The notes: a model not told the origin generated them from the sequence alone. A stretch of 64,000 nucleotides of DNA from Caenorhabditis remanei (GCF_010183535.1 NC_071330.1:753217-817216); one strand, 5' to 3'; shown: positions 44,801-55,953, counted from the first letter of the stretch. A program made the numbers and translations.

Positions 44801-47800
44801 TATTTTCATTCAGACTTTAGCTATTATGATGGGAGGGGGCCATTATATCTCAAAATAAACTTCATTTCATTTTTTCGATATCGGGGACATAATCGGTAAC
44901 TGTGTTAAACAACCATGACATATGAAAACATGATACTTTTATGTTTAAATCATGCATACTACGTTGTCAGTGCAAAATGTGACACTTGTACACTTCTCAA
45001 ACAATCCCAACCCTCAAGTAACAGATTAGTCAATAAAAGGCTGAACAGTCCAGAAAGTCAACTTGTTCAGTTTAGGAATTCAACGGTAATCGGCGTTTCC
45101 ATGAGTTTAAAATGAATGAAAATAACGTTTTTGATGCTTGTGACAATTAATTTTGTCTGAAAAGTCATAAAATTTGAGCCCAGACCCTTGTGATGTCAGA
45201 AACAGCTATGATGATTTTACCAATTCAAACCTCAAGTTTGAGAATTGCTGAATTCTTTGAATTTCGAAAATCTAAAATGACCCCAAACAACTTTAAATAC
45301 CCTGAAAAGGTGTTTGACATCACATTTCTGACAAATCAGATGTTTTTCCTAAAAAAATTTACCGCGGTGTGTGTTTTTTTAAAAAATCGGTAGTCACCAA
45401 CGATATTCGGCTCGCTGCAAGGTCCCGTCAACAGATCCAAGTGGCACATTTGTAAAAATTTACGGAAGACATGTTATTTAGTCGGGTCCATTCTAAAAAT
45501 CCTGGTTTCCGGTTTCCTTTTTCAAAAATTTTGAGATTTTCAACAAGTGAACCTATCATTTTGTGGAATGGAAAATACCTAAAATAGGAAATTTTCGAAA
45601 TTTCTCAAAACTTGAAAACTTCTAGAATTTTAACTTTTACCTAGGGACCGCAATGAACGTGGGCGGAGTTTTTCATTTTCTTCTCTTGGGGCGTCATGAG
45701 GAGGGTATTGAAATGTTTGGCGGTCTGCCCTGAGAGCCCAGAACGCTAAAACAGAATGAAAACTTTTGACCCCTATGTAATCGAGTACGTACAGTAGCGA
45801 GCATAAGTGAGCACCCCTTCATACTTTTATGTGTAACTCTGCTGAATCGTGTCCGTTTTGCATGAACTTTTTTTTGAAAGAAAGCCAAAGTATTCAGCAA
45901 TAAGAAAATATGTTTTTTGAAAAATTTCCGTCACTGATTTTTTCGATAATCGATTTTTCCTGATCTTGATTTGAAAATCAGAAAAAAAACTTTTTATTTT
46001 TCTCTTGGAGTTATTGAGTTTTTTATGTCAAAATGTTGGAAAATGATCAGATAAGCAAAAAATTATGTTGAATTGGCTTCTCAACCTCTGACCATCGTGC
46101 TAGAGCTCCAGAAGGCAAAAGTAGTGCCCTCGGGGAAATAATCATAACTCATCAAAAATTGCTCCAAATTAATTAAAACATGTACGAAAATACGCGTTTT
46201 GAGTTTTTCTACAAACCAACATTAAAAAGTTACAATTTTAGAAAAAATAATTTTTCTAATTTTTTTCACTCAAAAATTATTTTATTCTCATTTTTTCTCA
46301 ATTTCCGTTATTTACTGACTATAACACGAACAAGGAATACATACATGTGTTTTGTTATTTGTGACAAAGCACTTTGCATACAGTTTTTGAAAGGTATGTA
46401 CGTTTTATAACCAAAAAATGACGGAAATTGGGAAAAAATGGGAATAAAATAATTTTTGAGTGAAAAAAATTAGAAAAATTATTTTTTCTAAAATTGTAAC
46501 TTTTTGATGTTGGTTTGTAGAAAAACTCAAGACACGTATTTTGGTGCATGTTTCAAAAAATTTGAAACATTTTTTGATGAGTTATGATTATTTCCCCGAG
46601 GGCACTACTTTTGACTTCTGGAGCTCTAGAACGATACTCAGGAGTTGAGAAGCTAATTCAACATAATTTTTTGTTTATTTGAGTGTTTTCCAACATTTTT
46701 AATTCAAAAACTCAATATCTCCAAGAGAAAAATAAAAAGTTTTTTTTCGAATTTTCAAATCAAGATCAGGAAAAATCGATTATCGAAAAAATCAATGACG
46801 GAAATTTTTCAAAAAACATATTTTCTTATTGCTGAATACTTTGGCTTTCTTTTATAAAAAAGTTTATGCAAAACGGACTCATTTCAGCTGAGATACACAT
46901 AAAAGTATGAAGGGGTGCTCACTTATGCTCGCTACTGTAGAATCCGATGAACACACTTTCGTTTCACCCAAATGTTTAGTTTTCTCAGAAAACTGAAAAA
47001 ACATTTTGCTTTTTTCAGTAAAATGTCACGTTTAGGTTGTTCTAGGTCAGACTCGCATTGTTTTTTTACTGTTTCTAGTAGTTCTTGACATACTCTAATA
47101 GGTTTTGAAAGAAAATTAAATTTTCGTGTTGTCGAATTTTTTTGGGAGCCAGCTGAACTTCGAGGCATCACTTCAAAAATTTACAGTGATAACCGATCTA
47201 TTTTCTGACATATTCTTCTTAGACATCTCTTCAGGTATCTGGGGCCAAAATTTTGAAAGCCGTTGATTCGTAAAATGTGGTTTTTTCGGTGTCGGAAGAC
47301 AACAGGCTCAAAAAGAAAAGTAGTTTTATCGACAGTTCAGGTTAATGCAAGTCAGACTCGCTTCGTTTTTCGACGGAATCAGAATCTACGCAAAATTTCG
47401 ATCTAGATCCACTTAGAAATTAAAAAATCCGTATTGTAGAACTTTAGATATTTGATGTTTTATCTCGAAATAAGCTGAAAATCCTTCAAATAATTCTCTT
47501 CAATTTTTAAAAATCACGTCAAAAATATATTTTCCTATTATCAGCGTCACATTTGTACTCATTTAGTTCAGTGGATAAGACGCTGGGTTTTTAATCAAAC
47601 GGTTTCTGGTTCGAACTTTCCCAAATTTTACAAAAATTCGACGGATTGAACGTGAAAACAGAAAATATTTTTTGCGTGGTCAGGAAAACGAAAGAATTCC
47701 CCAAGAGAAATTCAGTAGAAACCATGGCTGACTAAAAGGTCCTGTAACTTCGGAGAGAGTGAATATTTTCAGAAAAAAATTTGGGAATGTACTTCCATTT

Positions 47801-50800
47801 ACCTGAAGAAAAGGTCAGGATGGAAATTTTAATGAAAAATTGAGTTTGAAAAAAATGTTGCGGTCTCTACTTTTACCATAAAAATAGGCCTCCTACTTGC
47901 TTATTATTGCGGTATACACCTTTTTTGAAAAAGTTATTTTTTTCAATTTTGGGTCGTTTTGGGGGGTGAACCTATATTTATGTGGAGGACTGTAGTAAAA
48001 TGATCAGCGTAAAATTGTGTACATTTTAGAAGTAGACAAGTTGTGGTAGCGCTAAAAGCCCTAGAGATACATCTCTTCGAAGTTAAGGCTACTATTAAGC
48101 AGGAGAGAGACGCAGAGAAGCTAGATTGTCTGGCATGTCTGCACTCTCTTTTTCAGTTTACACCGTGATATCTCTTCTGGAAATAGTGTAATCAAAAAAC
48201 GGCTGAATGGCAAAATAATAAGCGTGAAATTTTCTAAGGGAGATCTCTCTCCCGCTTCTCGCAAATCTAACCGCTATATCTCCGTAACTTTTAACGCAAT
48301 TAAAAAACTTTTAACCCATGAAATGTAGACAATTTCAAGTTGATTATTCACTAGTTGACAATTTTTTGATAACACTAACCACTGCAGAGATATTGCGCTC
48401 AAAACTTTGTTAACGAGAGAAATAGAGACCGCAGACGACCAGACACTCTACTTTCTCTGCATCTCTCCCTATCCCATTAAAACATTTAAAATTTCCAGAA
48501 CAAGCCGTATCAGCTCTCCACGAGGCATGCGAGAAATATGGAAATGAGTTGGTTTTTGATAAAATTCTCAAGCTCCAAGCCCCCGATGACACTGTTACCG
48601 TTTGGAACATCGATGGTAAGTCACCAGACAAACATGCACACAGATATACTCTCGATTTTTCAGAAACTATCAAACTCCACGAAGAGAGTGGAAGAATCGC
48701 TCTTGTATTGTCCTATGGAACATCTGCTCATTTGAGTTATGTCGATGAATCAGCTCTCAAAGTGTCTGTCACAAGTCCTTCTATTCAATCAGCGATAGTG
48801 GAGTACTACCAAAATCCGGGAGTTTGCAAGGATCAAAATTCTTTGGGTGTCCGAAACATCCATCTGAATTTGGTCAATATGATGAGGAATACTACGAATG
48901 AGTTGGTGCTGAAGTATGAGATTGTCTGTAGCCCGTTGGAAGAGGTGAGTGGGGCATTACCACCGCCATTTCAAAAAGCGCGCTCGAACAATGGACTGGT
49001 TTATAAGAGTACTTTGCTCAAAACCTTCTTAGCTTTTTCCCAAATCAAACGCGTCAGAGGCACGCCAGATATATAACTTATATCTTACAAGGGAAGTCTT
49101 TGGAGACGCCACTTTCAAACGACCTATAAATTTGGTTATAGATATTTTCGACCATGGGGAGTTCATTTCTGCAGTCGAAACCTGCTAAATGTCTCTGCGA
49201 GCCGAGTTATGAGCTCTCAAAACTTTTCATGAACTTTTTCACATGGAATTCCAAATCGACAAGTAGTATACGCAAGATATTCTCATTTTTGCAACGAACC
49301 AGCACAGATAAACCGCTGGGGAACATAAATTGAACTGTGCGGTGTCGTATGTACTGCCAATTTGGAATTACATGGAAAAAAGCTAAACCGTATGAAAAGT
49401 TTGAGAGCTCATAACTCGGCTCACAGACGCATTTAGCAAGTTTTGACTGCAGAAATGGACTCCCCGTAGTCGAATATACCCATGACCAAATTTATAGGGC
49501 GTTTGAAAGTGGTGTCTTCAAATACTTTTTTGTTAGAAGAAAGCATCACATGTCGGTTTATAAGGTTTCGAAGTATATTCCAGAGAACCGAAGACCTCCA
49601 CGCCTCCTGGAAATTCGATGCAAACTGTCCTGCCCCTACAACAAAGCCGACACTGAACTGGCCAAGTTTATTCTTCTACCAATTCTTCAGTTCCCCTGAA
49701 GCCGTCGAAATTTCACCTGATCAAGCAGTGGGAACTCGTCTTGTCTCGGGATCTCACATCACTGCTGCATACTTTTTCAAAGGAAATGTAACGGATTTCG
49801 ATTTCAATCTGACATGCTCGAACCCTGAAGTGATTCGTGTCACTAAGCAAACTTCGACGTTGAGCTTCACGAAAACTGGATACTCGCTTGGAATTGTTCA
49901 CTTCGAGACCCTTAAACCAGGAACATCAAATATCTCACTTCACACAGGCGGAGGCATCTATTACCAAACAATCGATGGAGTGACAGTACTCCCTGGTTTC
50001 TCGGAGAGATGGAATCATACGATTCTGAGACAAGTGGACTTGAATGAAGGAGATGCTCATATGATCAAAGTGTTTGTTCATCACGAGGCAATTGGAGGAA
50101 GAAGGGAGTTCCATGTGAATGGAGATATGCGGAGCTTTGATATCACGACGGGTCTGACGAATGGAACGAAGAGTTGGCTGTATTTTGTGGTCAAGGGGAA
50201 TAAGGAACCGTTGAGGTGGGTCTAACCAGAATCGTTTTTTTCATACTTGCAAACCGGGCCGAAACGGGCCGACACGGGCCGGCCCGTAACTCGTTTCAAA
50301 CTCAGTATTATGTGCTGAAAAATATACCAAAATGTAGATCTCGACGAGTTCTATGTCCGTGACCTACTACGGGCCGGGCTAGAATGGCTTTTTTTAAAGC
50401 CATTTTCGCGATTTTTGGCACTTTTTCCCGGCCCGCGGCACATTAACGAATAGCCATCCGGCCCATAGTAGGTCACGGACATAGAACTCGCCGAGATCTA
50501 CATTTTGATATATTTTTGAGCTTATAACGGCCCGGTTTGCAAGTATTTTTTTTATGGTTTCGATGTACAAGGTTAGTGGAGAGACGCAGAGAAGCTAGAG
50601 TGTCTGACATGTCTGCGCTCTCTATTTCTCTCGTTTTGCTTCGACCGCAATATCTCTGCAGCGATTAGTGCTATCAAAAAACTGTCAACTAGTAAAATTA
50701 TTAGCTTAAAATTGTCTATATTTTATAGGTTGCAAATTTTTATATTTCTCAAAGGCTGTAGAGAAAGAGCGGTTAGAAGCTTAGACTGGGGTTCAGCGAG

Positions 50801-52886
50801 AGAGACGCAGAGAAGCCATAACATCTGACTGCGATGTTTACTAAATAAACTAACCCTTCTGCAATAGAGAGAGAGAGAGAGAGAGATGACTACGGTAGCC
50901 CATGATGATACTCTGTTCCGCATTCCTAAGATACAGTACTAACTGAAGTCTGAATTTAGATTAGACTACAGTAGTCTAACCTACATAGCACTGTTACGGT
51001 ACCATGAGAAGTTTATACTTTGCTTTGAAACTATCAGCATATTACTCTATAGTCAGCTAGACATAGCTACAGTGACTCATACAGTACCGGACAAAAAGGT
51101 ATCAACTTTGGCTGTTTTCAGTGGAAAATGACCAACTTTGAGAGTGTGTGACATAGTAATTCTGATTGACACATCAAGAAAACTTTTAATGGACCATACA
51201 GAACAAAGGTAGAGCTTTATTTTCGTAGTTGAAAACTTTTTTGTACGGACACTTCCTAGAAAGTTACATATCGACAAAGTAATTTTCCCTCAAATCGACC
51301 AATTTCAGTGCAAAATAGTGCTATTTTTGAGCTGTCGTATTAAAATGACCATAACTCTCTAGGGAGTGCTTGTACAAAAAAGTTGTCAACTACAAAAATG
51401 GAGCTCTACGTTTAATCTATATGATTCATTAAAAATTTTCATAGTGTGACATTCAGAATTACTATGGCACACTCTCAAAGTTGGTCATTTTCCACTGAAA
51501 ACAGCCAAAGTTGATACCTTTTTGTTCGGTACTGTAGAACCACGAAAACGCATTAAGACTACGGTTACAGTAAACTTGCAAGATTCTGTCATTAATCAAA
51601 TTTTTCCAGCCTGGAAGCCTCCTCCGACATCCATCCACCCTACAAAACCACTACCAACCAGTTGAACCACCATGTCGCTTCCATCCCATTCGACTTCCCC
51701 AGGCGGAATATTCCCAACGAGATAATGAAAGTAAAGCTGACCGGCTCTGGAATTTCTCAGGAATACACATTGAATATCACTCTTCTCTCCACTTCAAACC
51801 AATTCGTTCTTGAAAAAGCGATTTATAAGTATTTCGGAAATGGCGCTGAGTTGAAAAAGAATGCAACCGTAGTTGGAGCTTACACAATTGGAGATGACAA
51901 GACTGGAAATCTTGAACCACCGAAAAAGGATTCACAAGGAAAATTGGAAGTCTATGAGAATGTTACAGGATTGGTTGTTGTTGGAAAGAAAGGTTGTGAT
52001 GGTTTTGTGTAAGTTTAATTTATGTGAGAGACGCAGAGAAACAAGAGAGTCTGAGTGTCTGCGCTCTCTATTTCTCTTTAGACGGTGATATCTCCACGGT
52101 GGTTAGTGCTATCAAAAAACTGTCAACTACTGAAATAATCAGCTTGAAATTTTCTACATTTCATAGGTTAACAAATTGTGATAGCGCTAAAGGCCCTAGA
52201 GATACAACGATTTGAAGTTTAGGATTGTGTTAAGCAGGAGAGAGACGCAGAGAAGCTAGAGTGTTTCGTTTTCTGCGCTCTCTATTATTCTTTAGACGGC
52301 GATATCTCCGCAAGGGTTAGAGCTATTAAAAAACTGTCAACTAGTGAAATAATCAGCGTAAAATTCTCTACATTCCACAGGTATAAAGTATTTTGATAAC
52401 GCTAAAGGCCTTAGAGATATAGCGATTTAAAGCTGAGAGACGCAGAGACGCTAGATTGTCTGTGCGTCTGCGCTCTCTCTCCCTCCCGATCTTTTTCTAC
52501 GTTGTATATCTCTTCAGCGTTTAGTGTTATTAAAAAACTGTCAACTAATGAAATGATCAGCGTAAAATTTTCTACATGTTGTTAGTTGACAACTTTTTGA
52601 TACCAATGCTAATTTTTCCAGGGCCACCCTGAAAAAGATTGACTCTGAAGAATCCAAAGACACCATCTCCGTCCAACTTCTCCAAAAACCCGTCGAGATA
52701 TACAATTTCCCAAGAATCATCCAGGACTCTGTCTACTATTTCGATTTGCCTTTCCACTCTGGAACATTCCAAGCAAAACCAGGAAAGTACGTGTTGAGTG
52801 TGTTGAATGCGGAGGCTGAAGATGAGGGACATGTGGATCTGGTGATCATCAAGTCGGGAGGGAGATCGTATCTTCATGATGAATAA
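41805..52886 (+). CDS. secreted glycoprotein with internally duplicated module, unknown
   Basis: Nine exons, 41805-41856, 42373-42489, 42539-42819, 43625-44099, 48499-48615, 48664-48944, 49584-50215, 51610-52008 and 52622-52886, join in frame to 872 residues. Exon 1 encodes a signal peptide (MILWKLLFLFQAVWTVQ). Exons 2-4 and 5-7 are two copies of one module: AVSALHEAC, LVFDK, LKLQAPDDTVTVW, SAHLSYVDESALKVSVTSP, FYQFFSSP, TCSNPEVIRV, LKPG-SNIS, DGVTVLP. Copy 1 lacks the ~80 residues that follow VTVLP in copy 2. Exon sizes 117 and 281 are identical in both copies. Many NxT/S sites suggest an N-glycosylated secreted protein. I do not recognise the domain. Alternatively these are two tandem genes, but copy 2 has no signal-peptide exon of its own and the phase fits a single gene. 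Copy 1 could also end at the stop at 44216-44218. The exon 4-5 intron carries three nested transposons. Confidence 0.7.
41860..42345. repeat. GAGAGACGCAGAG / AAAAAACTGTCAACTA intron satellite, intron 1
   Basis: Copies of AAAAAACTGTCAACTAGTAA, GATATCTCTGCAGTGGTTAG and GAGAGACGCAGAGAGGCTAG belong to a ~210-bp unit. The unit is found only in the introns of this gene (also 47993-48470, 50570-50830, 52020-52610). Confidence 0.7.
43148..43462. mobile_element. palindrome of the CAAGGGAAGT family in intron 3
   Basis: GGGAAGTCCTCGAAGTGCCC and GTAGATTCCGAATCTGAAAT at the left face ATTTCAGATTCGGAATCTAC and a weaker right end. The core carries GTGAGCCGAGTTATCACC, shared with the copies at 17303 and 49088. 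Confidence 0.6.
45791..46937. mobile_element. inner Tc1/mariner-like palindromic element, 1147 bp
   Basis: The ends begin CAGTAGCGAGCATAAGTGAG and are exact complements over the first 30 or so bases. They are flanked by TA (45789-45790 and 46938-46939). The inverted arms run several hundred bases (ATTCAGCAATAAGAAAATAT, TCGATTTTTCCTGATCTTGA, GAGGGCACTACTTTTGACTT and complements). No transposase coding sequence is visible. It is the youngest layer of the three-level nest. Confidence 0.8.
47555..47632 (+). pseudogene. tRNA-like sequence inside the hAT-like element
   Basis: TTAGTTCAGTGGATAAGACG resembles an A box plus D-arm, and GGTTCGAACTT a B box, with about 35 bases between. Stems do not close into a clean cloverleaf. 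Probably a tRNA-derived fragment carried by the element. Confidence 0.45.
47993..48470. repeat. intron satellite, exon 4-5 intron, right of the nest
   Basis: TAGTAAAATGATCAGCGTAA, GAGAGAGACGCAGAGAAGCT and GATATCTCTTCTGGAAATAG continue the ~210-bp unit that the outer mariner-like element interrupts at a TA. Confidence 0.65.
49088..49540. mobile_element. 453-bp palindrome of the CAAGGGAAGT family in intron 6
   Basis: The left arm (CAAGGGAAGTCTTTGGAGAC, CTATAAATTTGGT, GCGAGCCGAGTTATGAGCTC) faces its complement on the right (GAGCTCATAACTCGGCTCAC, ACCAAATTTATAGG). No coding content. Confidence 0.7.
50243..50546. repeat. complete CGGGCC palindromic repeat in intron 7
   Basis: It starts ATACTTGCAAACCGGGCCGA and ends GGCCCGGTTTGCAAGTAT. 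Inside are ATATACCAAAATGTAGATCT, GTCCGTGACCTACTACGGGC and the mirrored half around TTTTCGCGATTTTTGGC. Confidence 0.8.
50570..50830. repeat. intron satellite, intron 7
   Basis: GTTAGTGGAGAGACGCAGAG, CAATATCTCTGCAGCGATTA and AAAAAACTGTCAACTAGTAA repeat the unit seen in intron 1. A pure GA run (about 50865-50885) follows. Confidence 0.65.
51082..51534. mobile_element. 453-bp Tc1/mariner-like MITE in intron 7
   Basis: Ends CAGTACCGGACAAAAAGGTA and the complement are flanked by TA (51080-51081, 51535-51536). Inverted arms exceed 65 bp (TCAACTTTGGCTGTTTTCAG, GGAAAATGACCAACTTTGAG). Ends and target site fit Tc1/mariner. No coding capacity. Confidence 0.75.
52020..52610. repeat. intron satellite, intron 8, about three units
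   Basis: GAGAGACGCAGAG occurs near 52026, 52240 and 52436, and AAAAAACTGTCAACTA near 52115, 52330 and 52532, about 200-215 bp apart. The opposite-strand form, CTCTGCGTCTCTC, resembles a motif I recall as common in C. elegans promoters (not checked). Confidence 0.7.
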
Positions 52887-52919
52887 TTTTATTGTTTTGG
52901 AATAAATTAATGTTTTGAG

Positions 52920-53335
52920 CAAACTTGCAGTGTCAAACTCTATGTATCCACGCTCCAGCGTACTCGCAGCGTCATAGCTTGAATGCGCAGATACCACAAC
53001 AATTGAACACAATTAGTCTTGCGTATTCTACTCGCAGCGTCAAACTCGCCGCGTCATGTAACGCTGGACACAATCTACAGCAGTGAACTCGCAGCGTCAA
53101 AACTTATGTTTTATAGACACTATGTTTGTAAAGCTCACCACGCTTCAGCGTCATCTACTCGCAGCGTCATGCTCACTGCGAGTAGAGGGTCTTTAACTTA
53201 AACGCAAAGAGACCACAACAATTGAACATCAGACCTCCCAATGCTCAAGCGTATTTTACTCGCAGCGGCTAACGCTCTGCATCATGGGACGCTTGACATA
53301 ATCTAGAGTCGTAAACTCGCCGCGAAAACTCATGC
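52920..53335. repeat. ACTCGCAGCGTCAAACTCGC dispersed short repeat
   Basis: CTCGCAGCGTCA or close variants occur about ten times in the intergenic space after the glycoprotein gene. The same motif, mostly inverted (TGACGCTGCGAG), fills introns of the next gene at 54365-54600 and 55335-55660. Confidence 0.75.
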
Positions 53336-53667
53336 TTGTCAACCGGGCCGAAACGGGCCGACACGGGCCGGCTCGTAACTCGCTTCAAACTCAATATGAT
53401 GAGCTGAAAAATATACCAAAATGAAGATCTCGACGAGTTCTATATCCGTGACTTACTATGGCTTTTCTGTCCATTTTCGCGTTTTTTGGCACTTTTTCCC
53501 GGCCCGCGACATATTAACGAATAGCCATCCGGCCCGTAGTAAGTCACGGACATAGTACTCGTCGAGATCTTCATTTTGGTATATTTTTCAGTTCATAATA
53601 TTGAGAAGAGTTACGAGCCGGCCCGATTCGGACCGATTCGGCCCGATTCGGCCCAGTTTGCAAGTAT
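53333..53667. repeat. complete CGGGCC palindromic repeat, intergenic
   Basis: It starts ATGCTTGTCAACCGGGCCGA and ends GCCCAGTTTGCAAGTAT. Inner marks ATATACCAAAATGAAGATCT, GACGAGTTCTATATCCGTGA and mirror are present. It is flanked on both sides by ACTCGCAGCGT motifs. Confidence 0.8.
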
Positions 53668-53957
53668 GCAAAAACTTGTAGCCTTGAACTCGCAGCGTGA
53701 AACTCACAACGTAACAAATTCACTCAAAATTTTCAACTTTAATTCCAAATAAACGTGAACCCTTTTCCATAAATCATCAATTTTAAAATTATTTTGACAC
53801 CACTATGACCCCGCCCCCTTACCCTACTCCACTAACCTCCCCCACACCCTATCATTTCCCCTCCTCTCTGCCCTCTCAAATCACTTCTCGATATTTTCGA
53901 CTCGACTACTCGATTCAAACTCTCTTCAGCGACACCTCTTCGCCTCAATAATCAATC

Positions 53958-55898
53958 ATGACCACCGCTCTCGCCAAGGTAAGCGCCCGTGAGCATCTCC
54001 GAGTTCACTCTCCTACTTTATTGGTTTCCAGAAAAAATCGGCGTCGCCAAAGACACCAAAATCGACTAACTCCACCAAATCCGTCAAATCCACTAAATCG
54101 ACGGACGCTACTAAAACGAAGACCAAATCTCGTAAATCGCGTAAACCGAAGAAGGAGAAGACCCCTGAGAAGAAGAAGAATGGGTTCTTCTCGTGTTGCG
54201 CCAAAAAGCGAAAGATGAAACGGGGCTCGAAGAGCAAGAAGAGCAAGAAGTTGGCTAGATCACCGGCGGCCAAGAAGGGCGCCGCTGCGAAAACTGGAGG
54301 AAAATCAGCGAAATCGACAAAGAAATCGGCTAAAGATAGTGAGTTGAGGCTTTGCAAGCTTTTTGTGGCGCTGCGAGACTGACGCTGTAAGTTTCCCACA
54401 GCGAGTTTGACGCTGTGAGTTTGACGCTGCGAGTTTCACGCTGCGAATTTGACGTTGCGAGTTTGACGCTGCGAGTTTGACGCTGCGAGTTTCACGCTGC
54501 GAATTTGACGCAGTGAGTTTTTGACGCTGCGAGTTCGACGCAGTAAGTTTTTGACGCTGCGAGCTTGACGCTGCGAGTTTGACGCCGCTACGAGCTTTGT
54601 ACAGAGTTGAGGAGAGCTCATTTCGGCTCACTGCGATGAGTTCACTACTCTAGTCCCGTGACGCAGCGAGTATGATGCAGCGAGTAGAATACGCTTGAGC
54701 ATAGTGAGCTCCCTGCGTGTTGCGCTCACTTATTGCGATATCCATATCCCTAATCCTAGCGACAACGTGATAAACTCACTAACGCTTTGTAACTCGCTAC
54801 GTAAAAGCTCGCTCTAGCGCAGCGAGCTCACTCGATCACTGCGCATACCTAATTCCTTCTCTTCTTCCAGAAGCAACTCCACCTCCACCACCACCACTCT
54901 CGAAAGCTCTCGGCTCCAACGACAAGCTCAAGAAATCCGACATGGGCAAGATCCCGGAGGCCGCCTCCATCCCAGCAGCCAAACCAGACACTCCGCTCCG
55001 CTCATCGTCTTCCGAACCTATCGCCCCACCACCACCATCATCCTCCACAGCTACACCCACTACACCGACTCTCACCACAACCGGCACTCCCTCCTCTGGA
55101 GGAACTACGGAGATGGTCACGGCGCCGTCGAGCCCACCGAAGAAGGCGGCGTTTTCTGTGGAAGTTGGAGCGGTGCCATCACCACCTCCACCAGCGACTT
55201 CGGCACCTGCTGAGAAGGAGTACAATCGAGGAAGTGCTAGTGCGGAGAAGAAGTTCTCGAAGGAGGATTCGCATGATGAGGATGTGGGGGAGAAGCGGAA
55301 GGCGATGGTGTACCCATCGCACAAGTTTTTCATGACACAGTGAGTTTTGACGCTGCGAGTTTGACGCTGCGAGTAGAAAACCTGCTAGTGTCGTAGCGCG
55401 TTTGCTGTCAGCGGAATGAATCACATAGTGGGTATGACGCAGCGTTCTAATCTAGCAATTACACGATGCACACAGCACGGTGAGAGTTTGACGCTGCATG
55501 TAGGGCACGCAAGAGCGAAGTGAACTCGCAGCGAACTAGCTTAGAGCGGTACACGCATGACGCTGTGAGTTTGACGCTGCGAGTTTGACGCCGTGAGTAT
55601 AACACAACGTGTACTCACGAGCACAGTCTCGTAGTGAGAGCTCGCAGCGAGTTTGACGCTGCGAGTAAACTACGGTACCAAACACACATCTTCTTTTTCT
55701 TCCAGGTACATCAAAGACGAGTGCCGTGTCCGCCGTTGGACGTACGAGGACTCGATCCCGCTCTCGATGGAAACCAACATGAAGTACATGCTGAAAACGG
55801 CCAGCAATCGCATCGCATTCTGTCAAAATGACAAGGAGAAGCGTGGCGAGATGTTGAATGATCTCAACGAGTTGTCGACTATTTTGGATGGAAAGTGA
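53958..55898 (+). CDS. Lys/Ser- and Pro-rich protein with conserved C-terminal helix, unknown
   Basis: Four exons, 53958-53978, 54032-54338, 54871-55339 and 55706-55898, join in frame to 329 residues. Residues 1-110 are extremely basic and low in complexity (KSTKSTDATKTKTKSRKSRK, KKEKTPEKKK, a CC pair in NGFFSCCAKKRK, SKSKKSKKLARSP). Residues 110-260 are Pro/Ser/Thr-rich (PPPPPPLSKALG, APPPPSSSTATPTTPT). The last ~75 residues are ordered and charged (QYIKDECRVRRWTYEDSIPL, METNMKYMLKTASNRIAF). No known domain is recognised; the N-terminus suggests nucleic-acid or membrane binding (inference). Upstream is a pyrimidine-rich promoter-like tract (53810-53940). AATAAA lies at 55922. Convergent with the small coiled-coil gene, 55 bp apart. 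Introns 2 and 3 are packed with GACGCTGCGAG repeats. Confidence 0.8.
54360..54680. repeat. GACGCTGCGAGTTT tandem repeat in intron 2
   Basis: About fourteen near copies of a 14-16 bp unit, GACGCTGCGAGTTT, lie in head-to-tail order. Open frames across them encode repeat peptides on the minus strand and are not genes. Confidence 0.85.
55335..55665. repeat. GACGCTGCGAGTTT repeat in intron 3
   Basis: Further copies, e.g. TTTGACGCTGCGAGTAGAAA and GTGAGTTTGACGCTGCGAG, begin one base after the exon 3 end. The donor site itself (GTGAGTTTTGACGCTGCGAG) lies within a repeat copy. Confidence 0.75.
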
Positions 55899-55953
55899 TT
55901 GAGATTTTATAGAAAAACACGAATAAAGTTGTGTATAGTAGATATTATTATTA

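Larger units (their letters stand above)
45642..47869. mobile_element. hAT-like non-autonomous element, 2228 bp
   Basis: Ends TAGGGACCGCAA and TTGCGGTCTCTA are 12-bp inverted repeats with one mismatch. They are flanked by an exact 8-bp direct repeat, CTTTTACC (45634-45641 and 47870-47877). An 8-bp duplication and TAGGG-type termini fit the hAT superfamily (Buster/Ac branch not resolved). No transposase frame is visible. The target is the right arm of the outer mariner-like palindrome. A third element is inserted at 45791-46937. Confidence 0.75.
44169..47992. mobile_element. outer Tc1/mariner-like palindromic element with two nested insertions
   Basis: Ends CAGTCCTCCACATAAATATA and its complement are flanked by TA on each side (44167-44168 and 47993-47994). 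Without the nested element it would be about 1.59 kb, nearly all palindrome. The left arm pairs both with 45105-45641 and with the ~115 bp at 47878-47992. No transposase frame is visible, so it is non-autonomous. It sits in the exon 4-5 intron of the duplicated glycoprotein gene, inside one copy of that gene's own intron satellite. Confidence 0.8.

Noticed and set aside
44532..45393. Two identical 67-codon open frames on opposite strands (44532-44735 and 45190-45393)
   Set aside because: They are the two arms of the outer mariner-like palindrome, not a duplicated gene.
41805..52886. Assigning the duplicated glycoprotein to the nematode CUB-like family
   Set aside because: Size, signal peptide and exon style would fit, but I see none of the family's characteristic blocks, so no family was given.
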